From the NCBI RefSeq assembly GCF_001931485.1, contig NZ_MSDV01000064.1, positions 40,238 through 104,237 of the forward strand: a stretch of 64,000 bases of DNA, given 5' to 3'. Of this stretch, positions 25,986 to 33,813 are shown piece after piece. Positions within the stretch are counted from its first letter, which is position 1. Every line of letters begins with the position of its first letter. The DNA is from Burkholderia sp. SRS-W-2-2016. GTDB lineage: Bacteria; Pseudomonadota; Gammaproteobacteria; Burkholderiales; Burkholderiaceae. The notes beneath the pieces were generated by a model. It saw only the letters and a list, made by a program, of their open reading frames with translations. It searched no databases and was not told where the DNA came from. The position numbers and the translations under genes are program-made.

Positions 25986-27629
25986 ATGAGCATTATTCAA
26001 AACCCTGTTCTGCGCGGTTTCAATCCTGACCCTTGCATATGCCGCGGTAAAGACGCGTGGTACATCGCCGTATCGACGTTCGAATGGTATCCGGGCGTTC
26101 TTATTTACGAATCGAAAGACTTCGTCAACTGGGAGCTCAAGGCGACGCCACTGGACCGTCTTTCGCAGCTGAACCTCATTGGGGAACAACCTTCCGGCGG
26201 CATCTGGGCACCCGCGCTGTCGTATCACGATGGCCTCTACTGGCTCGTCTACACCGACACGAAGGCATGGAAAGGCGAACAGAAGATCTCGCCTCTGCGC
26301 GACATGCACAACTATCTCGTGACCGCACCGGACATCACCGGCCCGTGGTCGGAGCCGGTGCATCTGGTATCCGGCGGATACGATCCGTCGTTGTTCCACG
26401 ACGATACGGGCAAGAAATGGCTCGCATATATTCGGCGCGATTTCCGGGGTATTCATGCGGATCTTTTCGCCGGCATCATCGTGCGCGAGTACTCGGTGGA
26501 CGAGCAAAGGCTGATCGGCGAAGAGCGTGTCATCTATGAAGGCGCGAATCTGCAAACCGACTATTTCATGAAGTGCCAGATCTACGAAGCCCCGCATCTG
26601 ATGAAGAAGGATGACTGGTACTACCTGATCACCGCGGAAGGTGGAACGGGCTATACGCATGCGACCTGCGTATCGAGATCGCGCGATATTTTCGGGCCCT
26701 ACGAGTTTCATCCGCAAACGCCGATGCTGACCTCGCGCGACGCGAACGAGCGACGAATCCAGCGGACCGGCCACGGCAATCTGGTCGAAGGTCCGCACGG
26801 TCAGTGGTACATGACGTACCTCGGTTCCCGCCCGCTCGACGCGCAGACGAAACGCTCACCGCTGGGCCGCGAGACTTGCATCGCGTCGATCGAATGGCGC
26901 GACGGCTGGCCCTGTCTCACCGGATCCAGCGTGATTCCATCGGAGTCCTTTACGGTGGAATCCGCTGTCGAACAGAATCTCGATAGCAGCTGGCACGTCA
27001 ATTTCAGCCGCTGCGCGACGCTGCCGCTGGAACTGCAGAGTCTGCGAGCGCCGAAGAGCGATGCGTGGTGCAATCTGAACGAGCGCCCGGGCTATCTGCG
27101 GATACGCGGCCAGGAGTCGCCGACGTCGCGCTTTCATCAAAGCCTGCTCGCGTGCCGCGTGCGTGACTGGCAAGTCGAAGTGGAAACGGCACTGGAGTTC
27201 TCGCCCAGTTCGTATCTGCATATGGCCGGCCTGATGGCACGATACGACGAAAGCACGTTCTATTACCTGTTTATCACCCGCGACGACGACGGCACGAAAA
27301 TCCTCTCCTACATGGAGATGGATGCGGGCAGCTTCGCCTATAACAACCGTCTCGCCGTACTGCCGGAAAACGGCGAAACCGGCTTGCGGCTGCGCATCGA
27401 GGACGCGAAACTGCGCTTCTCCTATCGCACGGACGACGGCACGTGGACAGAACTCGGTCTGGACAAGGATTTCACCAAACTGAGCGACGAGTATGCGACT
27501 CCGATCGGTTTCACCGGCGCTTTTGTCGGGATCACGGCCAACGACATGCTCGGCTTCCGCGAGCCGGCCGACTTCAGATTTTTCTCGTATCGCCAGTTGC
27601 CCGGAGAAAGCGCTAATTCCCGCAGTTAG
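25986..27629 (+). CDS. Glycoside hydrolase family 43 beta-xylosidase / arabinofuranosidase
   Basis: This 547-residue enzyme is of the GH43 beta-xylosidase type. Residues 1-310 form the five-bladed propeller: catalytic base Asp15 (NPDPCI), modulator Asp133 (GGYDPSLF) and general acid Glu201 (YEAPHL). The C-terminal 330-545 is the beta-sandwich typical of this subgroup (DUF1349/GH43_C2-like). There is no signal peptide, so it cleaves short xylo- or arabino-oligosaccharides after uptake. The start at 25986 places the conserved IQNPVLRGFNPDP at the N terminus. A hexuronate/sugar-acid-type permease follows 91 bases downstream; together they form an uptake-and-hydrolysis unit behind the LacI-type palindrome. 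Confidence 0.92.
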   Translation: MSIIQNPVLRGFNPDPCICRGKDAWYIAVSTFEWYPGVLIYESKDFVNWELKATPLDRLSQLNLIGEQPSGGIWAPALSYHDGLYWLVYTDTKAWKGEQKISPLRDMHNYLVTAPDITGPWSEPVHLVSGGYDPSLFHDDTGKKWLAYIRRDFRGIHADLFAGIIVREYSVDEQRLIGEERVIYEGANLQTDYFMKCQIYEAPHLMKKDDWYYLITAEGGTGYTHATCVSRSRDIFGPYEFHPQTPMLTSRDANERRIQRTGHGNLVEGPHGQWYMTYLGSRPLDAQTKRSPLGRETCIASIEWRDGWPCLTGSSVIPSESFTVESAVEQNLDSSWHVNFSRCATLPLELQSLRAPKSDAWCNLNERPGYLRIRGQESPTSRFHQSLLACRVRDWQVEVETALEFSPSSYLHMAGLMARYDESTFYYLFITRDDDGTKILSYMEMDAGSFAYNNRLAVLPENGETGLRLRIEDAKLRFSYRTDDGTWTELGLDKDFTKLSDEYATPIGFTGAFVGITANDMLGFREPADFRFFSYRQLPGESANSRS

Positions 27630-27720
27630 CAACTCCCCTTCGAAGCTCGCATAAAACCTGCTCCCGTCGACCTGCAAAGTCGCGGGCAGGTGTTCCAGAA
27701 AAACAAATCAAGGAGACGCA

Positions 27721-29025
27721 ATGAGACGAAAAATCGTCGGTTTAAGATGGTGGATCATCGGGACCGTGATGCTCGCTTCATGCCTGAACTTTCTCACCCG
27801 AAGCACGCTTGCGGTCACCGCTCCAACGCTCACCCACGAGTTGCATCTGACCGCTCAGCAATACTCTTATGTGCTGAGTGCCTTTACCGCCACCAACGCG
27901 CTACAGCCGATCACCGGCTATATCATCGATGTGATCGGCCTGAAGGCGGGTTTCGCGCTGTTCTGCTGCGCATGGTCGCTCATTACGATGTCTCACGGTA
28001 TGGTCCATTCGTGGCAGGGTCTGGCGGCGGCGCGAGGACTTCTCGGCTTGCCGGAGGGCGCGGTCCATCCCGCTGGGATGAAGGCCACCTCGCAGTGGTT
28101 CCCCGCGAAAGAACGAGGACTGGCCGGCGGCATCTACAACATCGGCGCATCGCTGGGTTCGATGCTCGCGCCGCCGCTGGTCGTCTGGGCCACGCTGTTC
28201 TACAACTGGCAGTTCGCGTTCGTGGTCACCGGTGGACTCGGCTTTATCTGGCTGGCGCTGTGGCTATGGCTGTACGATTCGCCGGAGAAGCATCGAGCCA
28301 TTTCCACCGACGAGAAGGAATACATCCTTTCCGGTCAGGAAAAGCATTTGCAGGCGAACGCCGCGCGCCCGTCCCTCTCCTCGATCATCCGCCAACGCAA
28401 TTTCTGGGGTATCGCGCTGCCGCGCTTTCTCGCTGATCCGACGTGGGTCACGCTCAGCTTCTGGATCCCGCTCTATCTGAGTACCGTGCGGCATATGGAT
28501 CTGAAGCAGATCGCGATGTTTGCATGGCTGCCTTTCCTCGCGGCGGACATCGGCAGCGTTTTCGGTGGTGCGCTCGTCAGCGCGCTGCTCAAATATACGC
28601 GGCTGAGCGTGGTCAACGCGCGACGCTGCGCGTTTACATTCGGTGCACTGATGATGTTGCCGGTACCGCTCGTCGGCTTTGTCGAGCATCCGTTGACGGC
28701 GATCGCGCTGCTTTGCCTGGGTGGCTTTGCTCACCAGACGTTGTCCGTGACGGTCATCACGATGTCGAGCGATCTGTTCCGCAAAAACGAGGTTGCAACG
28801 GTCACGGGTTGTGTGGGGACCGTGAGCGCGATCGGTCAACTCTGCTTTACGCTGGTCGTTGGAGCAGTCGTGAGTCAGGTTGGCTACAGGCCGATTTTTA
28901 TTCTTCTGGCCGTATTCGATCTGATTGGCGCGGCGGTACTGTGGAGCTTCGTTCGCGCCAAAGTAGACGAGAAGAGTTCTTCGGCGCATCTGCCGGAAAC
29001 CGCTGCGGCGCTTATCGAGCAGTAG
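27721..29025 (+). CDS. MFS permease, ACS family (hexuronate transporter ExuT-like)
   Basis: This 434-residue inner-membrane transporter has 12 hydrophobic helices. The N terminus (LRWWIIGTVMLASCLNFLTR) and the GLPEGAVHPAGMKATSQWFP segment are hallmarks of ExuT/anion:cation symporters. The central loop (about 190-220) is hydrophilic. AAGGAG lies seven bases before the ATG. It follows the GH43 gene and probably shares its promoter, so the substrate may be a xylan-derived uronide or oligosaccharide (inference). It ends in a short AGCAGT tandem repeat just after the stop (about 29020-29036). Confidence 0.9.
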   Translation: MRRKIVGLRWWIIGTVMLASCLNFLTRSTLAVTAPTLTHELHLTAQQYSYVLSAFTATNALQPITGYIIDVIGLKAGFALFCCAWSLITMSHGMVHSWQGLAAARGLLGLPEGAVHPAGMKATSQWFPAKERGLAGGIYNIGASLGSMLAPPLVVWATLFYNWQFAFVVTGGLGFIWLALWLWLYDSPEKHRAISTDEKEYILSGQEKHLQANAARPSLSSIIRQRNFWGIALPRFLADPTWVTLSFWIPLYLSTVRHMDLKQIAMFAWLPFLAADIGSVFGGALVSALLKYTRLSVVNARRCAFTFGALMMLPVPLVGFVEHPLTAIALLCLGGFAHQTLSVTVITMSSDLFRKNEVATVTGCVGTVSAIGQLCFTLVVGAVVSQVGYRPIFILLAVFDLIGAAVLWSFVRAKVDEKSSSAHLPETAAALIEQ

Positions 29026-29159
29026 CAGTAGCAGTGGGCCGCCTCTGGGAAACCGGCGGCGGCAACCAAACTCTCTGCATCGGGGCGGCCATCGGAGCCG
29101 CCTCACAGAAATCCGCCCGCGCGGTTCGATGAACAGGCAAGCGTTCATCAGCCGCTATC

Positions 29160-29650
29160 CGGGCGCGACCTCACGTTCGACCATCGCGTGTGAATCGCTT
29201 GCCGCGAAGCGAGCCCGTCGGCGACGGCTGTTCGCTGCGATCGCAGCCTTCCACCGCGCTCAAGTGTTTTTTCAGGAGCGCGACGAAACACTCGTGCACA
29301 CTTTTCTGCACATATCCCGCCCGATCGCCGCGCGCAACTCGCCGCAATGCGTCGTCTTCAACGCGACCAGCTCGCGTGCCGCTCTCTCCCAATCAGCATG
29401 GCCTTCGATGTTCTCGGACCGCTTGCCGCCCAGTTCGCGCGAGGGCCTCGCGATGTCCGCATTGCCGTAGTCCAGCATTTTGGGGCAGCGCCAACGCTGC
29501 CCGTTAAAGCTATCATGCCGACCTTCGAATGCGCGCAGAGCGCTTCGACGGTCGCATGGTTCATTGCGAGAACATTCACGACGCCGGCGGGCAAGCCGGC
29601 CTTGTCGATCACTCCGGCGATTCCGAATTCGAGGCATGCGGCCACGTCGA
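29160..29650 (-). pseudogene. Frameshifted relic of an NAD-dependent aldehyde dehydrogenase
   Basis: Three minus-strand frames in succession carry pieces of one aldehyde dehydrogenase. About 29642-29493 reads AGLPAGVVNVL then SKVGMIALTGS (cofactor-binding half). About 29490-29280 reads ARPSRELGGK and then a degenerate version of the catalytic Cys loop (MCRKVCTSVSSRS). About 29300-29180 reads VQKSVHECFVALLKKHL (post-catalytic helix). Order and spacing are those of the family, but frames change twice and both ends are missing. It is a dead gene in a polysaccharide-use block. Confidence 0.65.
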
Positions 29651-29831
29651 TCGGTATCGCGATACAGCACGAGATCTTCGTTCTGCATATCGCTCGAAAA
29701 TCATCCGAAAAAATAACGTTTATCAAAGGATCAATCTCATACGCGTTATTTACACCGACTAGCAGAATCCGGTCTTCGCGCGCCAATAGCGGCGCTGCCC
29801 TTCCCTTCCCTCTCAACCTCTGGAGCCCCTC
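29651..29831 (+). promoter_or_regulatory. Porin leader/promoter region with inverted repeat
   Basis: This A/T-richer stretch lies directly upstream of the porin. AAATAACG (29711-29718) and CGTTATTT (29744-29751) form an 8-bp inverted repeat 25 bases apart, a spacing fitting a dimeric regulator or a long hairpin. No convincing -35/-10 pair could be fixed. Confidence 0.4.
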
Positions 29832-30989
29832 GTGAAAAAAACCCGCCTTGCCTGCACCGCATTCACCGCGTTCGTCTCGCTGACCGCGCCCAGCGCCTTT
29901 GCCCAGAGCAGTGTGACCCTCTACGGCCTACTCGATCAGGGGATCAACTACACCAACAACGCGGGCGGCGGCCCGGTGTGGGAAATGGTGAGCGGCTACG
30001 CACAGGGCAGCCGCTGGGGGATTAAAGGCGCGGAAGATCTGGGCGGCGGCGTGAAGGCGATATTCCAGCTGGAAAACGGCTTCGACGTGAGTTCGGGCCG
30101 CTTCTTCCAGGGCGACCGTATATTCGGGCGCCAGGCCTATGTCGGAATCCAGAATGAGCGTTTCGGTACGCTCACGCTCGGGCGCCAGTACGACTCGGTG
30201 GTCGACTATCTTGCGCAAACCACCGCGAACGGCAACTGGGGCGGCTTCATGTTCGCGCATCCGTACGATAACGACAACACCAACAACTCGTTCCGTCTCG
30301 GCAATAGCGTGAAGTACGCGAGCCCGACATTCGCGGGCTTCCAGTTTGGCGGCGTCTACAGCTTCAGCAACGATACGAACTTCGCGAATAATCGCGCGTA
30401 CAGTTTCGGTGGCCAGTATGAGAACGACGGCCTGCTGATCGCAGCCGCCTATCTGCAGGTGAACAACCCGGGGGCCGGCTCGACCGGCGCGCTCACGGCG
30501 AACGATGCGAGCTTTATCGCCGGACGCATGCGGGTATTCGGCGGCGGCATCAATTACACGTTCGGCTCGGCAACCGCCGGGGTTTCGTACACGAACTCGA
30601 ACTACAAGGATCCGACCGGCAACAACTACATCGGCATTCCGCTGGCCGCGACCGGCGTCAAGCTGAACACGCTGAAATTTCAGAACTTCGAAGTCAACGG
30701 CAAATACGAGTTCACGCCGGCCTTCTCCGCCGGCGCGCAGTATGTGTACACGATGCAAAACTACGAATCTTCGTTGGGCAACGTGCGTCCGAAGATCCAC
30801 TCGGTCGGACTCATGGCGGACTACAACCTGTCGAAGCGCACCGATGTCTATGTGCAAGGCGTCTATCTGAAGATTGCGGGCGCCTCGACCCAGTCGATTC
30901 TCGATAACGCATATATTCTGGGCGCGCGGGCTCCGTCTTCGACCGATACTCAGGTCGCCGTGCGGATTGCATTGCGGCATAGCTTCTAA
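29832..30989 (+). CDS. Trimeric outer-membrane porin, Gram-negative (Burkholderia/OpcP type)
   Basis: This 385-residue protein has a classical signal peptide with predicted cleavage after Ala24 (SAFA-QSSVTLYG). The mature part starts with SSVTLYGLLDQGINY and has alternating amphipathic strands throughout. The sequence ends in a terminal Phe (RIALRHSF), the signature recognised by the BAM assembly machinery. Length and the PEFR-like RQAYVGIQNERFGTLTLGRQ segment match 16-strand betaproteobacterial porins. Located between a GH43/permease unit and GH92 lipoproteins, it may pass oligosaccharides (inference). It converges on the GH92 gene across a shared hairpin. Confidence 0.93.
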   Translation: MKKTRLACTAFTAFVSLTAPSAFAQSSVTLYGLLDQGINYTNNAGGGPVWEMVSGYAQGSRWGIKGAEDLGGGVKAIFQLENGFDVSSGRFFQGDRIFGRQAYVGIQNERFGTLTLGRQYDSVVDYLAQTTANGNWGGFMFAHPYDNDNTNNSFRLGNSVKYASPTFAGFQFGGVYSFSNDTNFANNRAYSFGGQYENDGLLIAAAYLQVNNPGAGSTGALTANDASFIAGRMRVFGGGINYTFGSATAGVSYTNSNYKDPTGNNYIGIPLAATGVKLNTLKFQNFEVNGKYEFTPAFSAGAQYVYTMQNYESSLGNVRPKIHSVGLMADYNLSKRTDVYVQGVYLKIAGASTQSILDNAYILGARAPSSTDTQVAVRIALRHSF

Positions 30990-31055
30990 TGAGCTGATCT
31001 GATTTCTCCGGGCGAGTCGAGCTCCCGCTCATTCGCGACTGCCGCAATGAAATAC

Positions 31056-31080
31056 GCTTCCCCGGCGAGGCCGGGGAAGC
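31056..31080. terminator. Bidirectional hairpin between porin and GH92 gene
   Basis: GCTTCCCCGG (31056-31065) pairs perfectly with CCGGGGAAGC (31071-31080) over a five-base loop. It sits between two convergent stops. Neither side has a strong T run, so termination may be partial or Rho-assisted. Confidence 0.6.
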
Positions 31081-31087
31081 ATCGCCG

Positions 31088-33745
31088 CTAGTGCGTAGCC
31101 GCAGCACCCGAAGCAACGGCGGCAACAGCCTTGGTGTAGTCCGCGTTCGGTCCCGACGGCGGCGCGAGATCGGCCGCCGCCCCCCAACCAGTCGGCGTGG
31201 CCGACAGGCTATAGGAAAGCGTGCCGCCATCGGCGATTTGCGCGAGCGGCAGCCAGGAGCCGTTATAGGTCTCGCCATTCACTTTAAGCTCCTTGATATA
31301 CGGAGCGTTGTCCAGCATCGCCTGCCGGTCGGTATCGATACGCAGTTTCTTGCCGTTGCCGAGCCAGATCGTCATGCCCGAAAACTGCGGCGTGGAGATC
31401 GCCATACCCGGCGCGGACGGCACCGCCGGGTAAAGCCCGAGCGCAGCCCACACATACCATGTCGACGTCGCGCCCAGGTCGTCGTTGCCGGGCAGTCCCC
31501 CTGGCGAAACGAGGAAAGCCTTCTGCATGATCTGCGGAATCACGTATTGCGCCGATTGCGGTGAACCGGCCCAGTTATAAGCCCACGGATCGACCAGCGA
31601 CGGTTCGTTGCCGATATAAAGCTGATTGCTGGACATCCCGCCATTCAGAGCGCTGACCGGCGGCGCGGACTTCGGCGGAAAACCCGCGCTTCTGTCGATG
31701 CCGAACAGACTATCGAGACGCGTAATAGCCGCATCGTTACCGCCGATTGCGGAGATCAACGCCGTGTAGTCATGGTCGATGTTCCAGAAATATTGCGGCT
31801 CCGTACCTTCGTGAAACAGCGTGCCCGGACATGCGGAGTTGCAGCCCGCGTTCGCGTCGGTCGTGAAGTTCCCACTCGAATTCAACGCCTGAAGCGTGTT
31901 GGTTTGCGAATTGAGGATCTTTTTCCAATTCCCGGAGCGCTGGAAAAAGCCGTCGATCGTCGTCTGGTCCGAACTCGCGGTGGACAGCGACGACAGGAAA
32001 GCACCGACCGAGCGGTCCGCCGTGGTCATTTCAATTGTCACCGAGCCGGTGTGGAACGGACTACTGGTCGGCGTTGCGGTGGCGATATAGCCATTGTTCA
32101 GCCAGTTCGGTATCACGCTCGCGTCGTTGCTGGTCGATACACGTCCGACGCTCAGCATATCGTTGCAGCTGCTGGCCGGATCGGTCTGACTCCTGATCAT
32201 GTAGGTTCGCGCGCTCGCCGTATCGAAGTTGCGCGCGCCGAACGCATAGGCGCCCGCCACGAGGCTCGGCGCGTGATTGCCTTCCATCGGCTTGGTGTCG
32301 TCACTGCCGTCTACCCAATGCGGCAACGCTCCGCATTGCTTCGCATCGGCCACCAGCGATTGCACGGTGTCGCTGGAAATGCCGGGAAAGAGCAGCGCCT
32401 GCAATTGCGTGAGCGAACGGTACGTGTCCCAGATCGAAAAGCCGGAATAATGCGCGGCGGGCACCACGGTTTTGCCGTTGCCGTCCTGGAACGCATCGTC
32501 CTGCGAAACGTTTGCGGTGGCTCTCGCAGGAAATGAATTGCCGTCTTTCTCGCTCAGCGATGCCTGCTTCATGCTGCGATAGTCGCCGTTCACGTCGCTG
32601 TACACCGTAGGCCCGCTGAACGAGCGATAGAACGCCGAATAAAACTGCGTCAGATTATTTTTGGCGGTGCTCTGCTGCGAAGCGCTCAACGCGGCAAGCT
32701 TTTGCGGATCGGCCAGATCGACCTGAATCGCGTTCAGACTGTTTTCCCAGGTCTTGTCGGCACCGGCCTTCACTGCATCGAAATCCCAGCCGGAATTTTC
32801 CGCCATGAGATTGGCTTTGGCGTTGGCCACGCTGACCGAAGAAATGCCGACTTTGTACTGCACCGTGCGCGTCTTGTTCGCCGACAGGTCGAATTGCAGG
32901 ATCGCTACGCCGTTCTTGCCCGAGGACGCCGCGGTCACCGGCGTATCGAACTGCGCGTAAAAATAGACCGGTTTGTTCCAGGTGCCGCCGCAGAACGACC
33001 CGACGATGCTGGTGCCGGATACGGTCCTGCCGTCGGCGTCCAACGCGATCGTGCCCGGGCGGCTGCCGCTCGCGTGCTTGTCGGTGGCGACCGTCGCATC
33101 GACGACGAGTAGCGCGGTGGACTCGCTGCCGGCCGGATAGGTGAAGCGCGCCATGCCGGTGCGGGTCGTGGCCGTCAATTCACTCGTCACGCCATTGCTG
33201 GTCTTGACCTTGTAGTAGCCTGGCGCCGCGGACTCGTTTGCATGATCGAAGTCGCCGGATCCGTCGGTGCCGACGATATCTTTACCCTGATTGGCCGAAT
33301 CGATCTGCGCGGACGAAATGGACGGCAGCAGGCCACCGCCGCCACCCTGGCCGCCGCATCCGGGGCCGCTCAAGTGGGTCAGGCTGAAAAAGCTGATCGT
33401 CGAGTCGCTATACGCATAGCCGCCCGGCGGCGCGGATGCGGTGTCGGGACCGAAGCTGACCATGCCGAACGGCGTCTGCGCGCCGGGCGTTGCATTGCCT
33501 GAAAAGCCGCCGCCCGTTGCCGCGATATCCGTGCCGACGAAAACGTCGACATAACGGGTTAGCGCGAGATCGACGCGCTGCTCGACCGCCGGCGGCGTGG
33601 TGCCGGTGCCGGATGTCCCGGTCTGCGCGCCGCCTGTGTCGGCGCCGGACTGCGAGCCGGACTGTGCTGGATGATCGTTGCCACCGCAGCCCGCCAGCGC
33701 CGCGATGCTCATCAAAATCATCGCGCGCTTCAGCAAATTACTCAT
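31088..33745 (-). CDS. GH92 alpha-mannosidase lipoprotein, copy 1
   Basis: This 885-residue lipoprotein starts at the ATG at 33745 behind AAGGAGA. A short signal peptide ends in the lipobox LAGC, so it is lipid-anchored. A Ser/Gly/Thr-rich linker covers about 25-55. The GH92 body begins near 60 with YVDVFVGT, GNATPGAQTPFGMVSFGPDT and SLTHLSGPGC (N-terminal beta-sandwich). The helical catalytic barrel includes GTEPQYFW, YIGNEPS and GLPGNDDLG with Asp755/Asp756, the positions of the general-base aspartates in the family. GH92 enzymes are calcium-dependent exo-alpha-mannosidases. A close paralogue lies 69 bases upstream on the same strand; together they form a unit that trims alpha-mannans or glycoprotein glycans. 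Confidence 0.92.
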   Translation of the reverse strand: MSNLLKRAMILMSIAALAGCGGNDHPAQSGSQSGADTGGAQTGTSGTGTTPPAVEQRVDLALTRYVDVFVGTDIAATGGGFSGNATPGAQTPFGMVSFGPDTASAPPGGYAYSDSTISFFSLTHLSGPGCGGQGGGGGLLPSISSAQIDSANQGKDIVGTDGSGDFDHANESAAPGYYKVKTSNGVTSELTATTRTGMARFTYPAGSESTALLVVDATVATDKHASGSRPGTIALDADGRTVSGTSIVGSFCGGTWNKPVYFYAQFDTPVTAASSGKNGVAILQFDLSANKTRTVQYKVGISSVSVANAKANLMAENSGWDFDAVKAGADKTWENSLNAIQVDLADPQKLAALSASQQSTAKNNLTQFYSAFYRSFSGPTVYSDVNGDYRSMKQASLSEKDGNSFPARATANVSQDDAFQDGNGKTVVPAAHYSGFSIWDTYRSLTQLQALLFPGISSDTVQSLVADAKQCGALPHWVDGSDDTKPMEGNHAPSLVAGAYAFGARNFDTASARTYMIRSQTDPASSCNDMLSVGRVSTSNDASVIPNWLNNGYIATATPTSSPFHTGSVTIEMTTADRSVGAFLSSLSTASSDQTTIDGFFQRSGNWKKILNSQTNTLQALNSSGNFTTDANAGCNSACPGTLFHEGTEPQYFWNIDHDYTALISAIGGNDAAITRLDSLFGIDRSAGFPPKSAPPVSALNGGMSSNQLYIGNEPSLVDPWAYNWAGSPQSAQYVIPQIMQKAFLVSPGGLPGNDDLGATSTWYVWAALGLYPAVPSAPGMAISTPQFSGMTIWLGNGKKLRIDTDRQAMLDNAPYIKELKVNGETYNGSWLPLAQIADGGTLSYSLSATPTGWGAAADLAPPSGPNADYTKAVAAVASGAAATH

Positions 33746-33813
33746 GCATATCTCCTTGTTCTTTATTGGATGTGTCACGCCATGCATTCATGAAACCTGA
33801 ACGGCAATCGTGT

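Noticed and set aside
29026..29159. Possible small gene after the ExuT-like permease
   Set aside because: Only short repeats (AGCAGT) and GC-rich inverted segments are seen; no start signals or domain.
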